From positions 26,218,557 to 26,282,556 of the forward strand of contig OY978527.1 of assembly GCA_963854835.1 (NCBI GenBank): DNA of 64,000 nt, given 5' to 3'. Position 1 is the first letter of the stretch; every line of letters begins with the position of its first letter. The notes under the pieces were generated by a model, which saw nothing but the letters and a program-made list of their open reading frames with translations, did no database searches and was not told the DNA's origin. The position numbers were made by a program, and so were the translations under genes. The DNA comes from Megamerina dolium. Lineage: Eukaryota; Arthropoda; Insecta; Diptera; Megamerinidae. Below, one piece after another: positions 11,286-21,950 of the stretch.

Positions 11286-11822
11286 TCAAGGAGGGAGATG
11301 AGCTGTCGTGATTTTAAATGGCAAAATTGGTATATTCAACTGAGAGCAGGTCCGTATTGCTCTTGATAATGTTGAAGGGATTACCTGTATGGTATGGGTT
11401 TTTATAATTTTTTTTATGATGTTGAATAAGGGCGTGTCGTGACTGTAAAGAATTGATTTACTTATTTTGCTAAGGAGTAATTGTCTTTGATTCTCAAGAG
11501 TGAGGAAATTAGCCTCGAAAAACATGTTTTGTATCGGTGTAGAGCGGAATGCACCTAGAGCAGTTCTAATCGCTGCGTTGAGGGTACTTTTAATTTTATT
11601 TAGGAGTGTTTTACTACAGAAACCATAAAATACTAGACCGTAGTTGATTTTTGACATTATGAGCGATTTTACTATTTGTAGCAGAGAATGTGTGGAGCAA
11701 TTGAATTTAACGTTGGATAGGCATTTTACCACGTCGAGCTGTTTTGTTAAGGAACTGTTGAGGTATTCAATGTGTTTGTCCCATCTGTATCTTTTGCTAA
11801 TATAAAGCCCTAGGATTTTCAA
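11286..11822 (-). pseudogene. I-like LINE RT-RNase H connection
   Basis: 178-codon frame starting MKILGLYISKRYRWDKH, the thumb-side motif that follows RT motif C in I/Jockey elements (LGLxxxxxxxWxxH). It continues through SKINYGLVFYG. It is displaced in frame from the RT above and the RNase H below. Confidence 0.75.
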
Positions 11823-11903
11823 GTTATCAACTTCGGGGATGTGGATGTTATTAGCAATAACGGTGCAGTTACAGTTGTGTTTCCGACAAATGTGTATAAA
11901 TTT

Positions 11904-12612
11904 TCATTTCGGAGTAGAAAGAGTAGCACCATAGTATTCACACCAGTTAGAGATGTTCTGAAATAATATTGTCAAATCTATACTGGGGTTTTTCTTTTGG
12001 TCTAGTTGAACTATAATGTTAAAATCGTCAGCATAACCACAGAAATCGATTTCTTTTTGGAGTGCCATAAGGTGGCTTAATTTGTTGTAGGCTATTAGGA
12101 ACAGGATAACCGAAAGTGGCGATCCCTTAGGGATTCCATTGTGGAGCGGTTTAAAGTCGGGTGTGAACTTGCCTATTCGCGCTATTATTTTTCTGTTGGT
12201 CATGAAATATTTAACATAATTAATCACATTTGGACCTACTTTCCATTCGATTAGTTGGTCTATAACTGTGTGTATACCTATTTTATCAAAAGCTTTTTCA
12301 AAGTCAAGTGATATTATTGCTAAATGTTTCTTTTTAAAGAGGCAGTTCGCAATCAGATAGTCTACATATAGCAGAGTATCAGTTGTCGATTTGCCTCTTT
12401 GAAATCCGAACTGCTGACTATGTAGTAGTTTGTTCGTAGTGACAAACCACCATAGTCTGTTGACGATTATTTTGTCAAGGACCTTTGACATACATGAGTT
12501 AAGCGATATCAGTCTGTAGGATTTGGTTTCAGTTTTGTCACATGTTGGTTTTAGGATAGGTGCTACAAGGCTAACTTTATATTGTTGTGGGAGATAGCAA
12601 ATTATTATTTCA
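11904..12612 (-). pseudogene. I-like LINE reverse transcriptase fragment
   Basis: From 12612 the frame reads through an S-Y-R-L-I-S-L block (RT motif 2), then LDFEKAFDKI (motif A, catalytic Asp), GIPKGSPLS (motif B) and FCGYADDFNII (motif C, YADD). The endonuclease domain and the start of the RT are missing. The fragment is open from 12612 to 11904 but ends at a premature stop, and the next segment (11822-11286, KILGLYISKRY) lies in another frame. Confidence 0.85.
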
Positions 12613-13066
12613 TAATATAAGAAAAGGTCTAAAATTAATTTTGGACATAAAAAACTGGGTAGAAATTTAAGATTTCCGATATATTAAGCGTAACAACTCG
12701 ACGATATTTTATTGGAATATAGAAAGTTATATGTCGTTATAAGCGCTTAAATTCCAAAGCTATGATAAAAAGAGCATTGTGGCCGTATTTTCGTGGTCCA
12801 AAGAAAAAAATTTGAATGGTGCCTAGATGCTCTCAAGGTAAGCTATCAATTAAAGCATGAACATTTAAAACTTTTATCATCGACCCTTTACCTTACTATA
12901 GATCTTTTTGAAAGTAACTAATTTATGAAAATCAAATCATTGAGACATCAAAGACTCCCATTAAGAACACTTGAACTTCAGTATGGACTGTAATACCTCA
13001 AAAATTTAAAACTTATCTTCTCCAAAATTTGAACTGACAAGTGGATATGCCAAATATTTGAGTTCC
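12613..13066. other. Intergenic, nothing recognised
   Basis: AT-rich, no coding signal. Confidence 0.4.
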
Positions 13067-13225
13067 AGATGATATATTATGTGGGTTATATTGTATATAT
13101 TAAGTCGGGCATTTTTTTATCCGAGGTTAGTATCTTTGACTGCTCCATGTGAGTGCGCCAGTTGACCGATCATACCCATTATCAAGCCGGTCCATATCCA
13201 TGAACCATAAGTCGCAGAGTATAAA
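13067..13225 (+). repeat. TATACCCTGCA-family fragment
   Basis: Shares the sub-end block GATATATTA-GTGGGTTATA, GAGGTTAGTATCTTTGACTG, GACCGATCAT and GCAGAGTATA with the terminal part of the element at 32.12-33.41 kb (read from its minus strand). Confidence 0.6.
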
Positions 13226-13845
13226 AACTGTATAAATATATTTTTGTGCTAAATTTTGTCGCAAAGCATTTTAATATATTTTCATGGATCAAAGACGAAA
13301 AGTCCATACCACTACCAGTGCCATAATTATGTCATTATTTGTGGAGGTATTTAAACTCAATATTAAATGAATAACACGATATGTGTAGAATGTATATACA
13401 TATATTATTTCACCTGGGAGGTCACTCAGTCATCCGATTTATGCATTTATTTGATATCCTTTTCGGAAAGGAAATTTCTTGCACTTGGCAATCCGAATGC
13501 GAATGTCAAACTAGATTTCGATTTGCGCATATTTCATTCTACAATTAGTTAGAGCGCGAAAATTGTTAAAAGAATAAAATGTAAGTATTTTTAATAGAAA
13601 AATTTATGTTTGTCGACTAAACTATTAAAATTCCAATTAAAAAAATTTTCAGAATCATTCTCAGAATTTCAGAATTTTATATTATATTTTTTCACTTTAT
13701 ACATATATTGTCAAAAATTATTAAAATAATGCATTTAACTCTACATACAACACTAAAGTACATAAGATAAATTTCCTATATTCTATTTTATTTAATAAAC
13801 ATATAATTTTTGTTACGATGTAAAACTAAAAAAATGACCTTACCT

Positions 13846-13847
<2 letters not shown>
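13226..13847. other. Intergenic, nothing recognised
   Basis: No domain or repeat identified. The small plus frame at 13367-13552 has no coding support. Confidence 0.4.
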
Positions 13848-13909
<62 letters not shown>

Positions 13910-13910
13910 C

Positions 13911-13970
<60 letters not shown>

Positions 13971-13974
13971 CATA

Positions 13975-14010
<36 letters not shown>

Positions 14011-14017
14011 TATATAC

Positions 14018-14081
<64 letters not shown>
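13848..14081. repeat. (TA)n microsatellite
   Basis: TA array with CATA and TGTA variants. The Tyr-Ile open frames on both strands here are artefacts. Confidence 0.97.
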
Positions 14082-14082
<1 letters not shown>

Positions 14083-14086
<4 letters not shown>

Positions 14087-14216
14087 GTCCGGATGATATA
14101 TTAAGTGAGTTATAGCTAGTTAAGGGTTTTGAAAATTCCGAGGTTAGTCGCTTTGAATGCTTCGTATGGCGTTTAGCCTGGTTTCCGTGTTCTGAGATCG
14201 CCATCGCTAGACATAG
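14083..14216 (+). repeat. TATACCCTGCA-family fragment
   Basis: Directly follows the TA array and reads GATGATATATTAAGTGAGTT, then CCGAGGTTAGTCGCTTTGAA. It matches the sub-terminal block of the element at 32.12-33.41 kb and the copy at 13.07 kb. Confidence 0.65.
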
Positions 14217-14267
14217 CACGGGCGACTAGATACGGTGGATACATCTGCAAGGGGCTGACGAGCTGCT

Positions 14268-14317
14268 GATCTACGACATAATGGCACTATCTTCAACAAA
14301 AGTGTCATGCTTTAGCG
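14268..14317 (+). mobile_element. Left piece of an RTE-like LINE split by a gypsy element
   Basis: Matches the RTE-like LINE at 50188-50240 (GCTGCTGATCTACGACATAA, ATCTTCAACAAAAGTGTCAT) and stops at TTTAGCG, where the gypsy LTR begins. The LINE resumes at 26499 with AGCGTATGTCGATGATATTG. The shared AGCG is the target-site duplication. Confidence 0.85.
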
Positions 14318-14877
14318 TGTGGAGGTTCTGACTACTAGTGTGTGTGTAATGTATAGTGTGCTTGTTGCCTTGGATTTAACAGCAGTGCAACTCTGCTAAT
14401 CTTTAGGCTAGCTTAAGCCAGCCGGAATGTGAATTGAAACGAGGTCAGACTTGAAGTCAAGTTAGCAATTGATTTTATTGAACACTTGTAGTCCTATTTA
14501 TACTCATATATGGGCAACTCGATTCCCAGAAATTGCAGACTAAGCAACAAATTGCACTAAGTAAAAATGTAAGAATGTAAACCAACAGTTTTGTAAACTA
14601 AAGTGACTTTGATTCCAATAGTTGCTGATACAGCAGCAGCGTGGATGTCGACTTTGTATTGCATAACTGAAAAGAACATTTGCTCAGTAAGCGGGAGCCT
14701 GGTCATTGGCTTTGCTTGCAAATGTAAACAAACGTTCTCTTACTAAGTGTAAGCGTGGATAAGCAGTGTCATTATTTCATATTGCTTTGTGCATTGCTTT
14801 GTATGTTATTTAGTGCATTATTATGTATATCACTTTATGTAATACTTTGTGCATACATTGTTGCCTAGGTCACTACA
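14318..14877 (-). repeat. 3' LTR of gypsy element 1
   Basis: 560 bp; on the minus strand it begins TGTAGTGACC and ends ACCTCCACA. It differs from the 5' LTR by scattered substitutions and by a shorter TA-rich tract near 14820-14840. The adjoining GAGGGCAAGGA (minus strand, 14878-14890) is a candidate polypurine tract. Confidence 0.9.
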
Positions 14878-15051
14878 TCCTTGCCCTCAAGAAAAAATTA
14901 TTTATTTTCTTTGAGAAAATGGAATAATTTTTCCCGTATGGCGGTGGTTCTTGGAGTCATGTTGCGTGGTTACATTAAAAAAAAATTTTTTTTTTTTTTT
15001 TTTTGAGTGCTTTTGGCTAACATTATGGTGTTTAATATATTTGTAATTATA
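14878..15051. other. 3' internal segment of gypsy element 1
   Basis: Remaining element sequence between the 3' LTR and the inserted mariner. It has a poly(A)/poly(T) tract near 14975-15005 and no coding capacity. Confidence 0.6.
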
Positions 15052-16360
15052 AAGGGTTATCCATTTTGCGGCTTCAAAAGTAAATGTAAATAAAATACAT
15101 ATAAAATATTTTTTATCATGATATTTCTTTTTTTATTATAAAGTTTGAACGTTGACATTATGTGTGAAATACTACATCATTTAAATGACCACCACGCGAA
15201 TTGTTGCAAGCAACGATTCTTTTGAGGTAATTTTCGACCACTTTTTGACACATATTGGGCGGTATCTCAGCCATAACGTGATGAATGTTGGTTTTTAGGT
15301 GCTCAAGAGTTAAAGGTTTATCTGCATAAACACGGTCTTTCGCGTAGCCCCACAAAAAAAAAGTCAAGCGGTGTCAAATCGCATGATCTTGGTGGCCACT
15401 TGATATCGCCACGACGAGAAATTACGCGGCCACAAAATTTCTCTTGCAATAAAGCCATATTCGCTCGAGTTGTGTGACATGTGCCACCGTCTTGTTGAAA
15501 CCACATATTCTCTAAGTCGTATTCTTCAATAGCAGGCAAAAAAAAGTCGGTTATCATAACGGACCATAACGCTCCGAATTGACGGTGACAGTCGTTCCAT
15601 CGTCGTTTTCGAAGAAGTAAGGTCCAATCACACCTCCGGACCAAAGAGCGCACCAAGCAGTGACTTTTTGTGGATGTAGTGGCCTCTCTTCAATTACTTG
15701 AGGATTCTCAGAACCCCAAATATGACAATTTTGTTTGTTAACATACCCACCGAGTGAGAAATGTGCTTCGTCGCTGAAGAAAATTTTGTTCGAAAAATCG
15801 CCGTCCACCGCCTGTTGTTCAAGCACCCATTCGACGTATCTACGACGTTGTGAATGGTCAGCTGGCTTCAGTTGTTGTGTGAGCTGGATTTTATATGGAT
15901 GTAGGTGTAGATCCAAATGCAAAATACGCCATAATGTGCCGTAAGACAGTCCTAATTCCTGAGAACGACGAGGAATCGACACATTCGGGTCTTCGGCAAC
16001 ACTTTCACTTACAGCAGCGATATTTTCGGTGGTACGAGCAAAACGATGATGCACAGGCCTTACAATATCTGTAACCGATCCAGTCTCTTCATATTTCTTC
16101 ACAATTTTGCCAATTGCTTGCGTAGTTGGACGATTATGTAAACCATAATCTCCTCTTAAAGCACGATATGTGGCTGTGGCAGAATCACCATTTTTGTAGT
16201 AGGTTTTTACAATTTTAATGCGTTGAGCGATAGTTATGCGATCCTTTTTCGCAAATATCAGACTTTGAACTGAAAAAGAAAGAAATTGTTTTAACAACTC
16301 AGTTTGGCAGATGTCGAATTCTAGCCCTATACTTTTGAAACCGCGAAATGGATAACCCTT
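15052..16360 (-). mobile_element. DUF4817-type Tc1/mariner element, copy 1
   Basis: 1309 bp, TA duplicated at 15050-15051 and 16361-16362. Termini read AAGGGTTATCCATTTTGCGG and, complemented, AAGGGTTATCCATTTCGCGG. It is nested in gypsy element 1. It is nearly identical to 28320-29628, which points to recent movement. The transposase (15158-16297) carries two frameshifts. Confidence 0.95.
15158..16297 (-). pseudogene. DUF4817-type DDD transposase, two frameshifts
   Basis: N-terminal HTH (QRIKIVKTYYKNGDSATATY, then RPTTQAIGKIVKKYEETG) of the DUF4817 type common in insect Tc1/mariner relatives, then a second DNA-binding part (IPRRSQELGLSYGTLWRIL). The catalytic Asps lie in FFSDEAHFSL, QQDGGTCHTT and SCDLTPLDFF; by my count 36 residues lie between the last two, unlike D,D34D mariners. 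Relative to copy 2 there are 2 extra bases near 15560 and 2 extra A bases in the run near 15353-15363. Both shift the frame, so copy 1 is inactive although otherwise well kept. Confidence 0.9.
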
Positions 16361-16500
16361 TAGCTTATTGTAAAATGTACATATATAGTTTTTGATTTGT
16401 TATAATTATAAGTCTACTTAACTAACATGTTTTAGTCATGTCTAGTTTCGTACCTAAATATTTTTTTAATATGTTATTATGTAATATTTTGTTTTTACCA

Positions 16501-17310
16501 TTAATTTCTATAGTAGAATTTACTCCATTTGTGTCTATGATTTTGTAAGGACCGTAATATGGACTTTGGTTTTGGAAGGTATTCATTAAGGGTCCTATGG
16601 TTTTTTTCTAAAGCGCCTATTGTTTGGTGATGGTAAGGGGTAGAAAATATTTGTTTGATATTTAGTAATTCACATATGTTGTGCATAAGTTCGTTTACGA
16701 ACTCGGTGCCTCTGTCTGACTTTAGGGTTTTTATTGTTCCATATTTTAGGATTAACTGTTCAACTAATGTGGTCGCTATGGTTTTTGCTTCTTTATTAAT
16801 GATTGGGTATGCAACTACGTATTTTGACAAATCACATTGCATTGTTAATATGTATCTGTAACCGTTAAAAATGCGCAAAGGACCTACTGTGTCAATTGTT
16901 ACTGTCTCAAAAGTTGTTGTTGGTGTATCTGTCACTACGAGTGGGCCTTTTGTGTGTTTTATTAATTTATTTTGCGTACATGGTGCGCAATTATTTATGA
17001 ATTCTTTAACCATTTGTCGCATGTTTTTCCAAATATATCTTTGTTTTAACTTCAAAATTGTCTTTCTAATTCCTAAATGTCCTGCTGTATTAGAGGAGTG
17101 GAATTCATCAATTAATTTGTATTGTATTATAGTACTTTTTATTTGTACTGGTGCTTTATATATTAGTATTTTTATTGGCACGCTTTTATTCTTCTCGAGC
17201 TCATTATATTTCTTTTTGAATGCATTCATTTCTATATTCTTTAATATATATTCTTGTTCACAAAGGGCTAGCTCCTTTATCTGTGAACTGTGCATTGAAT
17301 CTAGTTTCAA
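16501..17310 (-). pseudogene. Gypsy element 1 integrase
   Basis: Zinc-binding HHCC module (EFHSSNTAGHLGI...NNCAPCTQNK), then the RNase-H-fold core with Asp in VTIDTVGPL, Asp in LKSDRGTEFVN and Glu in GALEKNHRTL; 35 residues separate the last two, as expected. The C-terminal domain is lost or frameshifted beyond 16501, close to the insertion of the DUF4817 mariner (right end 16360). It would insert the element's cDNA, giving the 4-bp AGCG duplication seen. Confidence 0.85.
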
Positions 17311-17322
17311 CGGGTCATCGCT

Positions 17323-18573
17323 TCAAGTCATTTGCACTTCATTATTTATAATTTTTACTGTAGTACTACTTTCTTTATCGATAATAATTTTCAATTTATA
17401 TAAATTCTTAACGTCAATGAAGGATGTATATTCCCAAATATGAAGTTGATCAGGCTTCTTAGGAGATGTTTTTCCGTTCATGCGTTTCCCGGGTAATAAA
17501 TTTTCATCTTTTTTATATGCATGCGTTATTTCATTATTAATTTGTGCGGCCTTGCTCCTTGTTAAGATGTTAATATGTTTTTCTTTTGTTATTTCTGTTT
17601 CACTCGTGGGTATCATTGCTTTTAAAGTGTCGCTATCTATTTTGATGCGTGACAGTGCATCTGCGTTAGTGTTTATTTTGCCTTGTTTGTAGATTATTTC
17701 AAAGTCATAATCAGATAAGTCTACTCTGATTCTTGTCATTTTCGATGATGGGTTTTTGTGTGCGAATAATGAGACTAATGGTCTGTGGTCAGTTACGACA
17801 ATAAATTTTTTTCCGTACAGGTAAGTTCGGAATTGGTTTATGCCCCAATGAATAGCTAATAATTCTTTTTCAATTATAGGTTTATTGATATCGTGTTTTT
17901 GCAGTGCTTTACTTGCATAGGCAATTGGTAGGTCATATCCTATTTCACCTTGTGATAATATTGCTCCTAGAGCAAAGTCAGATGCGTCAGTAGTAAGTAT
18001 AAAGGGTTTATCAAAATTAGGGTATTGTAAGATTGGTGGTTTAATTAATTTATCTTTTAATGTGCTGAATGCTTTTTCACATTCTTCTGACCAAATGAAA
18101 GGTTGTCCCTTTTTTAATAGTGAGTTTAGACATTTTGCTATTGATGCAAAATCTGGTATAAATCGTCTGTAATAATTGCAAAATGCAATGAATCTTCGTG
18201 TTTCATCTGCGTTTGTTGGTCTCGGATAATTGCGTACTATCTCGCATTTGGTTGGGTCAGTTTTTACACCTTTGTCTGTAATTAAATGTCCTAGGTAAAG
18301 TACTTCTGGTTTGAGGAATTGGCATTTCCTTGCATTCAGTTTCAGATTGTATTTCTTTAGTCTTTCGAATACTTTTAAAAGATTTTGATTGTGGTGCCGT
18401 ATGGAACATCCAAAAACGATAATGTCGTCAACGTAGAGAAATGCTTCTGATTTTAAGCCAGAGAGTGCTATTGCTAGCATTCTTTGATAGAGGATATTTT
18501 TAATCCAAATGGTAATCGTTTGAATTGATAATGACCGTCTTGGGTCGAAAAAGCTGTAACAGGTCTGAGTCAT
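17323..18573 (-). pseudogene. Gypsy element 1 reverse transcriptase (YVDD) and RNase H
   Basis: Continues Pol in a new frame. FLYVDDIIVFG is the catalytic YxDD; LGHLITDKGVKTDP and FCNYYRRFIPDF are the thumb and connection. The RNase H is marked by LTTDASDFALGAILSQ (Asp), IEKELLAIHW (Glu) and VVTDHRPL (Asp), with NTNADALSR at the end. About 416 codons are open, the longest intact part of this Pol. A Lys-rich linker leads to a stop at 17323, and the integrase continues in the next frame. Confidence 0.88.
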
Positions 18574-19695
18574 TATCTAATGGGATTTGGTGAAATGAAC
18601 TTGTCATGTCTAATGTGGTGAAGTATTTTGCTCTTCCTAGCATATCTAGTATGTCTTCTAGTCGTGTTAATGGGAATTTGTCGTTTATTATTTTGTCATT
18701 AAGTTTTCTATAGTCAACCACTAATCGCCATTTTTTGTTGCCATTTTCACTTTTCTTTGGTACTAGAAGTAATGGTGAGTTGTAAGGGCTAACTGAAGGT
18801 TCAATAATGTCGTTCTCAATCATTCCTTGTATTTGTTTCTCAATTTCTTCCTGGTGAGTATGTGGAAGTCTATAGTTTTTTATGTATACTGGTGAGTTAT
18901 CTGTCAAGTTTAGTTTTTGTGTATAAAATGTGTTGGTTGAAAGCTGTTCACCTTCTAAGTGAAATATTGATTGATATTTTCTAAATATGTCGTGTAATTC
19001 TGATTCCATATTTTTATCGAATTTTCCTAGGTTTAATTCCTTCATTAATTTATTGAAATCTTTATTGAAATCTTCTGTGATAATTTTTATGTTTTTAATT
19101 TTTGATGTATGGTTGTTTACGTTTATAATTTTGATGTGACAATTTCCTTTTGCAGGGACTATTGAATTGTCTAGGAATACGCCCTGTTGTATTTCCTGAT
19201 TGACGCTGTCTTTTTTTACGTTTAGTTTTATTGGGAATATCATTTCTGTTCTAGGTGGTATCTCGAAAGTGTCTTTTGGTTGAAATTTATTGTCTAGTGG
19301 TAATGTTGTTTCCCTGTTATTAATTGTTGCTGTCAATGTAAATGTTTCATAATCAATTTTACACAAGTGATCTATTAAGAAGTCTCTTGCGAGTATTCCA
19401 TCAGTGACAGTCGGAAAATCTTCTGTAACTAAGTGGAAGTTGATGCTAGTTTTATCTTTTCCTATATCAAAAGTTAAAATAGCAGTTCCTATTGAAGTGA
19501 TTTCGTCTTTAGTAATACCTGTCAATTTGTATTTGTTGTTACTGTCATATTCAAATTAGTTATTAAATGGATTTTTGCAAATAGAAATGTCGGCGCCAGT
19601 ATCTATGACAAATGTCATATGTGTTTTGAAATTTGTGTTATAGATTGTAATGAAATTTTCAAATCTTTTGTAATCAAGTAGATATTTTTTTGTAC
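18500..19695 (-). pseudogene. Gypsy element 1 protease and reverse transcriptase start
   Basis: The protease active site FVIDTGADISIC lies at about 19612-19577, then an in-frame TAA occurs at 19558-19556. The frame reopens from 19525 and runs into the RT fingers: SPYNSPLLLVPKK, WRLVVDYRKLND and FTTLDMTSSFHQI, the last carrying the first catalytic Asp. It shifts frame at 18500-18573 before the YVDD motif. The stop and shift prevent a full Pol. Confidence 0.8.
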
Positions 19696-19706
19696 CCCGG
19701 AGGAAT

Positions 19707-20072
19707 TTAGTTGTTGTCCTCCGGGTCGCCTACGTTTCCCTGAAGGTTAGTGACGTTTATTTGGCGACTGTTTCTGTTGTATTGTTGTACTTGTCTGTTG
19801 TTGTTATATCTGTTGCCGTTATTATATCTGTTGCCGTTATTGTAATTTCTATTATTGTTGGTATTATTACGATAGCCGTTATTGTTTGCGGGGCTAAAGT
19901 TATGGCTGTTAGTATTGTTTGTGGGTCTAAAGTTGTTCCTGTTGTTATTGTAGTTATTGGGTCTGTTATTATTGTTTCTAAAATTATTATTGTTAGCGTA
20001 TCTCATTTGGGCATTATTGTTGGGGTTGAAATTAGTATGGTTGCTGTACCTGTGGTTGTTAGAAATAAACAT
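19707..20072 (-). pseudogene. Gypsy element 1 Gag, Asn-rich C-terminus
   Basis: 121 codons, nearly half Asn, with Arg and Tyr (NNNRNYNNGNRYNNGNRY repeats), ending VGDPEDNN. No CCHC zinc knuckle is visible; some 17.6/gypsy-group Gags use a basic or Asn-rich tail instead. The pol frame starts by a shift around 19700, just past the stop. The plus-strand Val/Ile-rich frame at 19761-20081 is its antisense shadow. Confidence 0.65.
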
Positions 20073-20473
20073 GACTCTTGAATTGTTGCCTTGACTATTT
20101 TGTTCAAGTTCAAGAGCTAAATCTACTGCTGATTCGAAAGTTTTTGGTAGTGACGCGAATATTGTCTGTTTGTACTGTTCATTTATTCCGTTTTTAAATA
20201 CGGTTAGACTGTACTATTCATTTAGTTGCGTAATTAAAGCTTTCTGTTCTGTGGTGGCACTATTGCCTATTTGTGATATCTGTAGTTTGTTAAGTTCTGC
20301 AGTTAGTGACAAAATGTTGCTCCTAAATGTTGTTATACTTTGGTTTCTCTGGTAAAGGTTCGTTAGTTGGTTTTGTATCTGTGGGATAGTTTTTGTGGAT
20401 TTATATTTTGCAATAAGTGAATCTTTTAAGTCTTGGAATGTGGTTGGTGTTTGGACAGAAGTTATATTAGTCC

Positions 20474-21015
20474 TTACTGTTGGGTTAGTTTCACATATAT
20501 CACGTAGTCGATTAGTGCAGTTTTGCCTGCTTCAGTCAGACCATGATAAATGATTTCTACAATTTTAAGGAATGATTCCAATTCCTTGTAATTTCCCGAA
20601 AAGCTGGAAATAGCTTTGGTCGCTATTTCTAAGTGGAATTCGGACATTATGGATATCGGGTTTTCTACTTCAGTTTTGCTTGATTCTTTTTTGTCGGTGT
20701 CAATGATGTAAATTATTGGTGTATCAATGTCGTGTGGTATGGTACTCTCCAATTCGTAATACGCAAGTATTTTTACTAACGTGTCCCTGTGTTGCCAAAA
20801 TATATCTAGGCAGGATTGTTTGTGTTCTGGTGTTAATCTATCTCTGTTACGTTGATGGTACATCTAATGGCTTCAAGTGCCTCGAATAATGTCTGTAAGT
20901 GTTTTGTCAAAGTTTCTTGTTTTACTTTTGTGCTTTTATTTAAGCATTTGTAGCTTTTTATAAAATTGTCTTTTTCAGTCAACAAAATTTCCTGAATTTC
21001 TTCCCACTTCACCAT
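20474..21015 (-). pseudogene. Gypsy element 1 Gag, N-terminal and capsid part
   Basis: Two overlapping frames, 21015-20833 (start MVKWEEIQEILLTEKD) and 20863-20474. The second carries a capsid-like segment with AISSFSGNYKELESFL, close to the F-x-G-x-x-x-x-L-x-x-F pattern of gypsy capsids. A frameshift at 20833-20863 breaks it and another change follows before the Asn-rich end. The Gag would form the particle that packages element RNA. Confidence 0.7.
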
Positions 21016-21016
21016 T

Positions 21017-21241
21017 TTATATCTGTCTAACTTGGCTAAGACTGCGTTTAAAAGCCTTTTTTATTTGCTTCACAATGTAGAATACTATAATTAAAACTGT
21101 CAATGCTAGGAGTATTATTTCTACGTTATTGTTTGGATTTTCTGATTCTTTTTTGTTTTTATTTGCTGTTTCTATTGAGTCTTGGTTAGACTTTTGTTAA
21201 ATAGACTGACCAATCTCGTAGCCAGCGAATATTAGTGGCAT
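21017..21241 (-). CDS. Short membrane-segment ORF just upstream of gag, interrupted
   Basis: Minus-strand frame from ATG at 21241 to TAA at 21019-21017, one base before the gag ATG (21015). It has one in-frame TAA at 21199-21197. The second half is polar (NKNKKESENPNNN), then has a hydrophobic run of about 18 residues starting VEIILLALTVL, then a basic tail (KQIKKAFKRSLSQ). This is the plan of a single-pass membrane peptide. It may be a small accessory ORF of the element. I do not recognise a family. Confidence 0.4.
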
Positions 21242-21476
21242 TAAATATTTTCTTCCACCAACTCATTTTTTAAAAATTCATTTATTATTTATTTATTGTG
21301 TTTTTTTCTTTTACAATTTGTATTGCGGCCTGTGCCGTTGGACAAATGTATTGGTCAGAAGGACCACGTAATTTGAAGTTCTTTCTATCAAACAATATGA
21401 TAATTTTTTTATTTTCTATCATATAATTTAGCTTGTGCCCGATTTTTTTTTTATGTACTTAATCTATCTAATATAC

Positions 21477-21912
21477 TGTTACGTTTTTATTCTGTGAACG
21501 TTTAATTCTATTTGAATTACCTTGTTCGATCACTGGATTCTGTTAATAATAACTGCAACACTTATTTTATACAACTATATACAGCAACAATTTATTTTAT
21601 AATCTCTATGTACAATCAACTCTGTTTACAATCAACTATTTACAATAACACTTAAATGTACTTGCAACTTTTGCCTCTGTATCAATGTTTTCGCAATCAC
21701 GTTCGGAATTAGATTGATTGATTTCTCAACACTGGCTCTATTTATACTCTGTTGGCAACACCCCAGAATCTTCCTTTATCGAGATTCTTCTCTTCCTTTC
21801 TCGTTGGCTTGTGCTGGTTATCGCTTATTTCTTTTTGTTGACATTCGTTTCGATGCTGCCAATAGAGTCAGTCACAATAGTGATGAGTAATCAACTATCG
21901 ATACTCGTTACA
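21477..21912 (-). repeat. 3' LTR of gypsy element 2
   Basis: 436 bp; minus strand TGTAACGAGTATCG...AAAACGTAACA. It has TATAAATA at 21739-21746 (minus) and AATAAA close to the 3' tip. It is almost identical to the inverted solo LTR at 24891-25328. On the minus strand it is preceded by AAGAGGAGGGCAG, a clear polypurine tract. Confidence 0.95.
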
Positions 21913-21950
21913 CTGCCCTCCTCTTAACCTTGTTCGTCCCGAACAAGTTT

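Larger units (their letters stand above)
10285..12612 (-). mobile_element. 5'-truncated I-like LINE (RT plus RNase H)
   Basis: Minus-oriented non-LTR element with a reverse transcriptase (12612-11904), a connecting region (11822-11286) and an RNase H domain (11195-10532). It stops abruptly at about 12612, inside the RT, the usual 5' truncation from target-primed reverse transcription. The 3' boundary is set by the (TTTA)n run near 10285 and is approximate. RT with a C-terminal RNase H suggests the I group rather than Jockey. Confidence 0.8.

Noticed and set aside
14878..16500. An env gene in gypsy element 1
   Set aside because: After removing the inserted mariner only about 300 bp remain between integrase and 3' LTR, too short for env.
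16871..17443. Plus-strand 190-codon hydrophobic frame
   Set aside because: Antisense of the gypsy integrase and RNase H tail; not a membrane protein.
19761..20081. Plus-strand Val/Ile-rich open frame
   Set aside because: Antisense of the Asn-rich Gag tail; Asn codons read backwards give Val and Ile.
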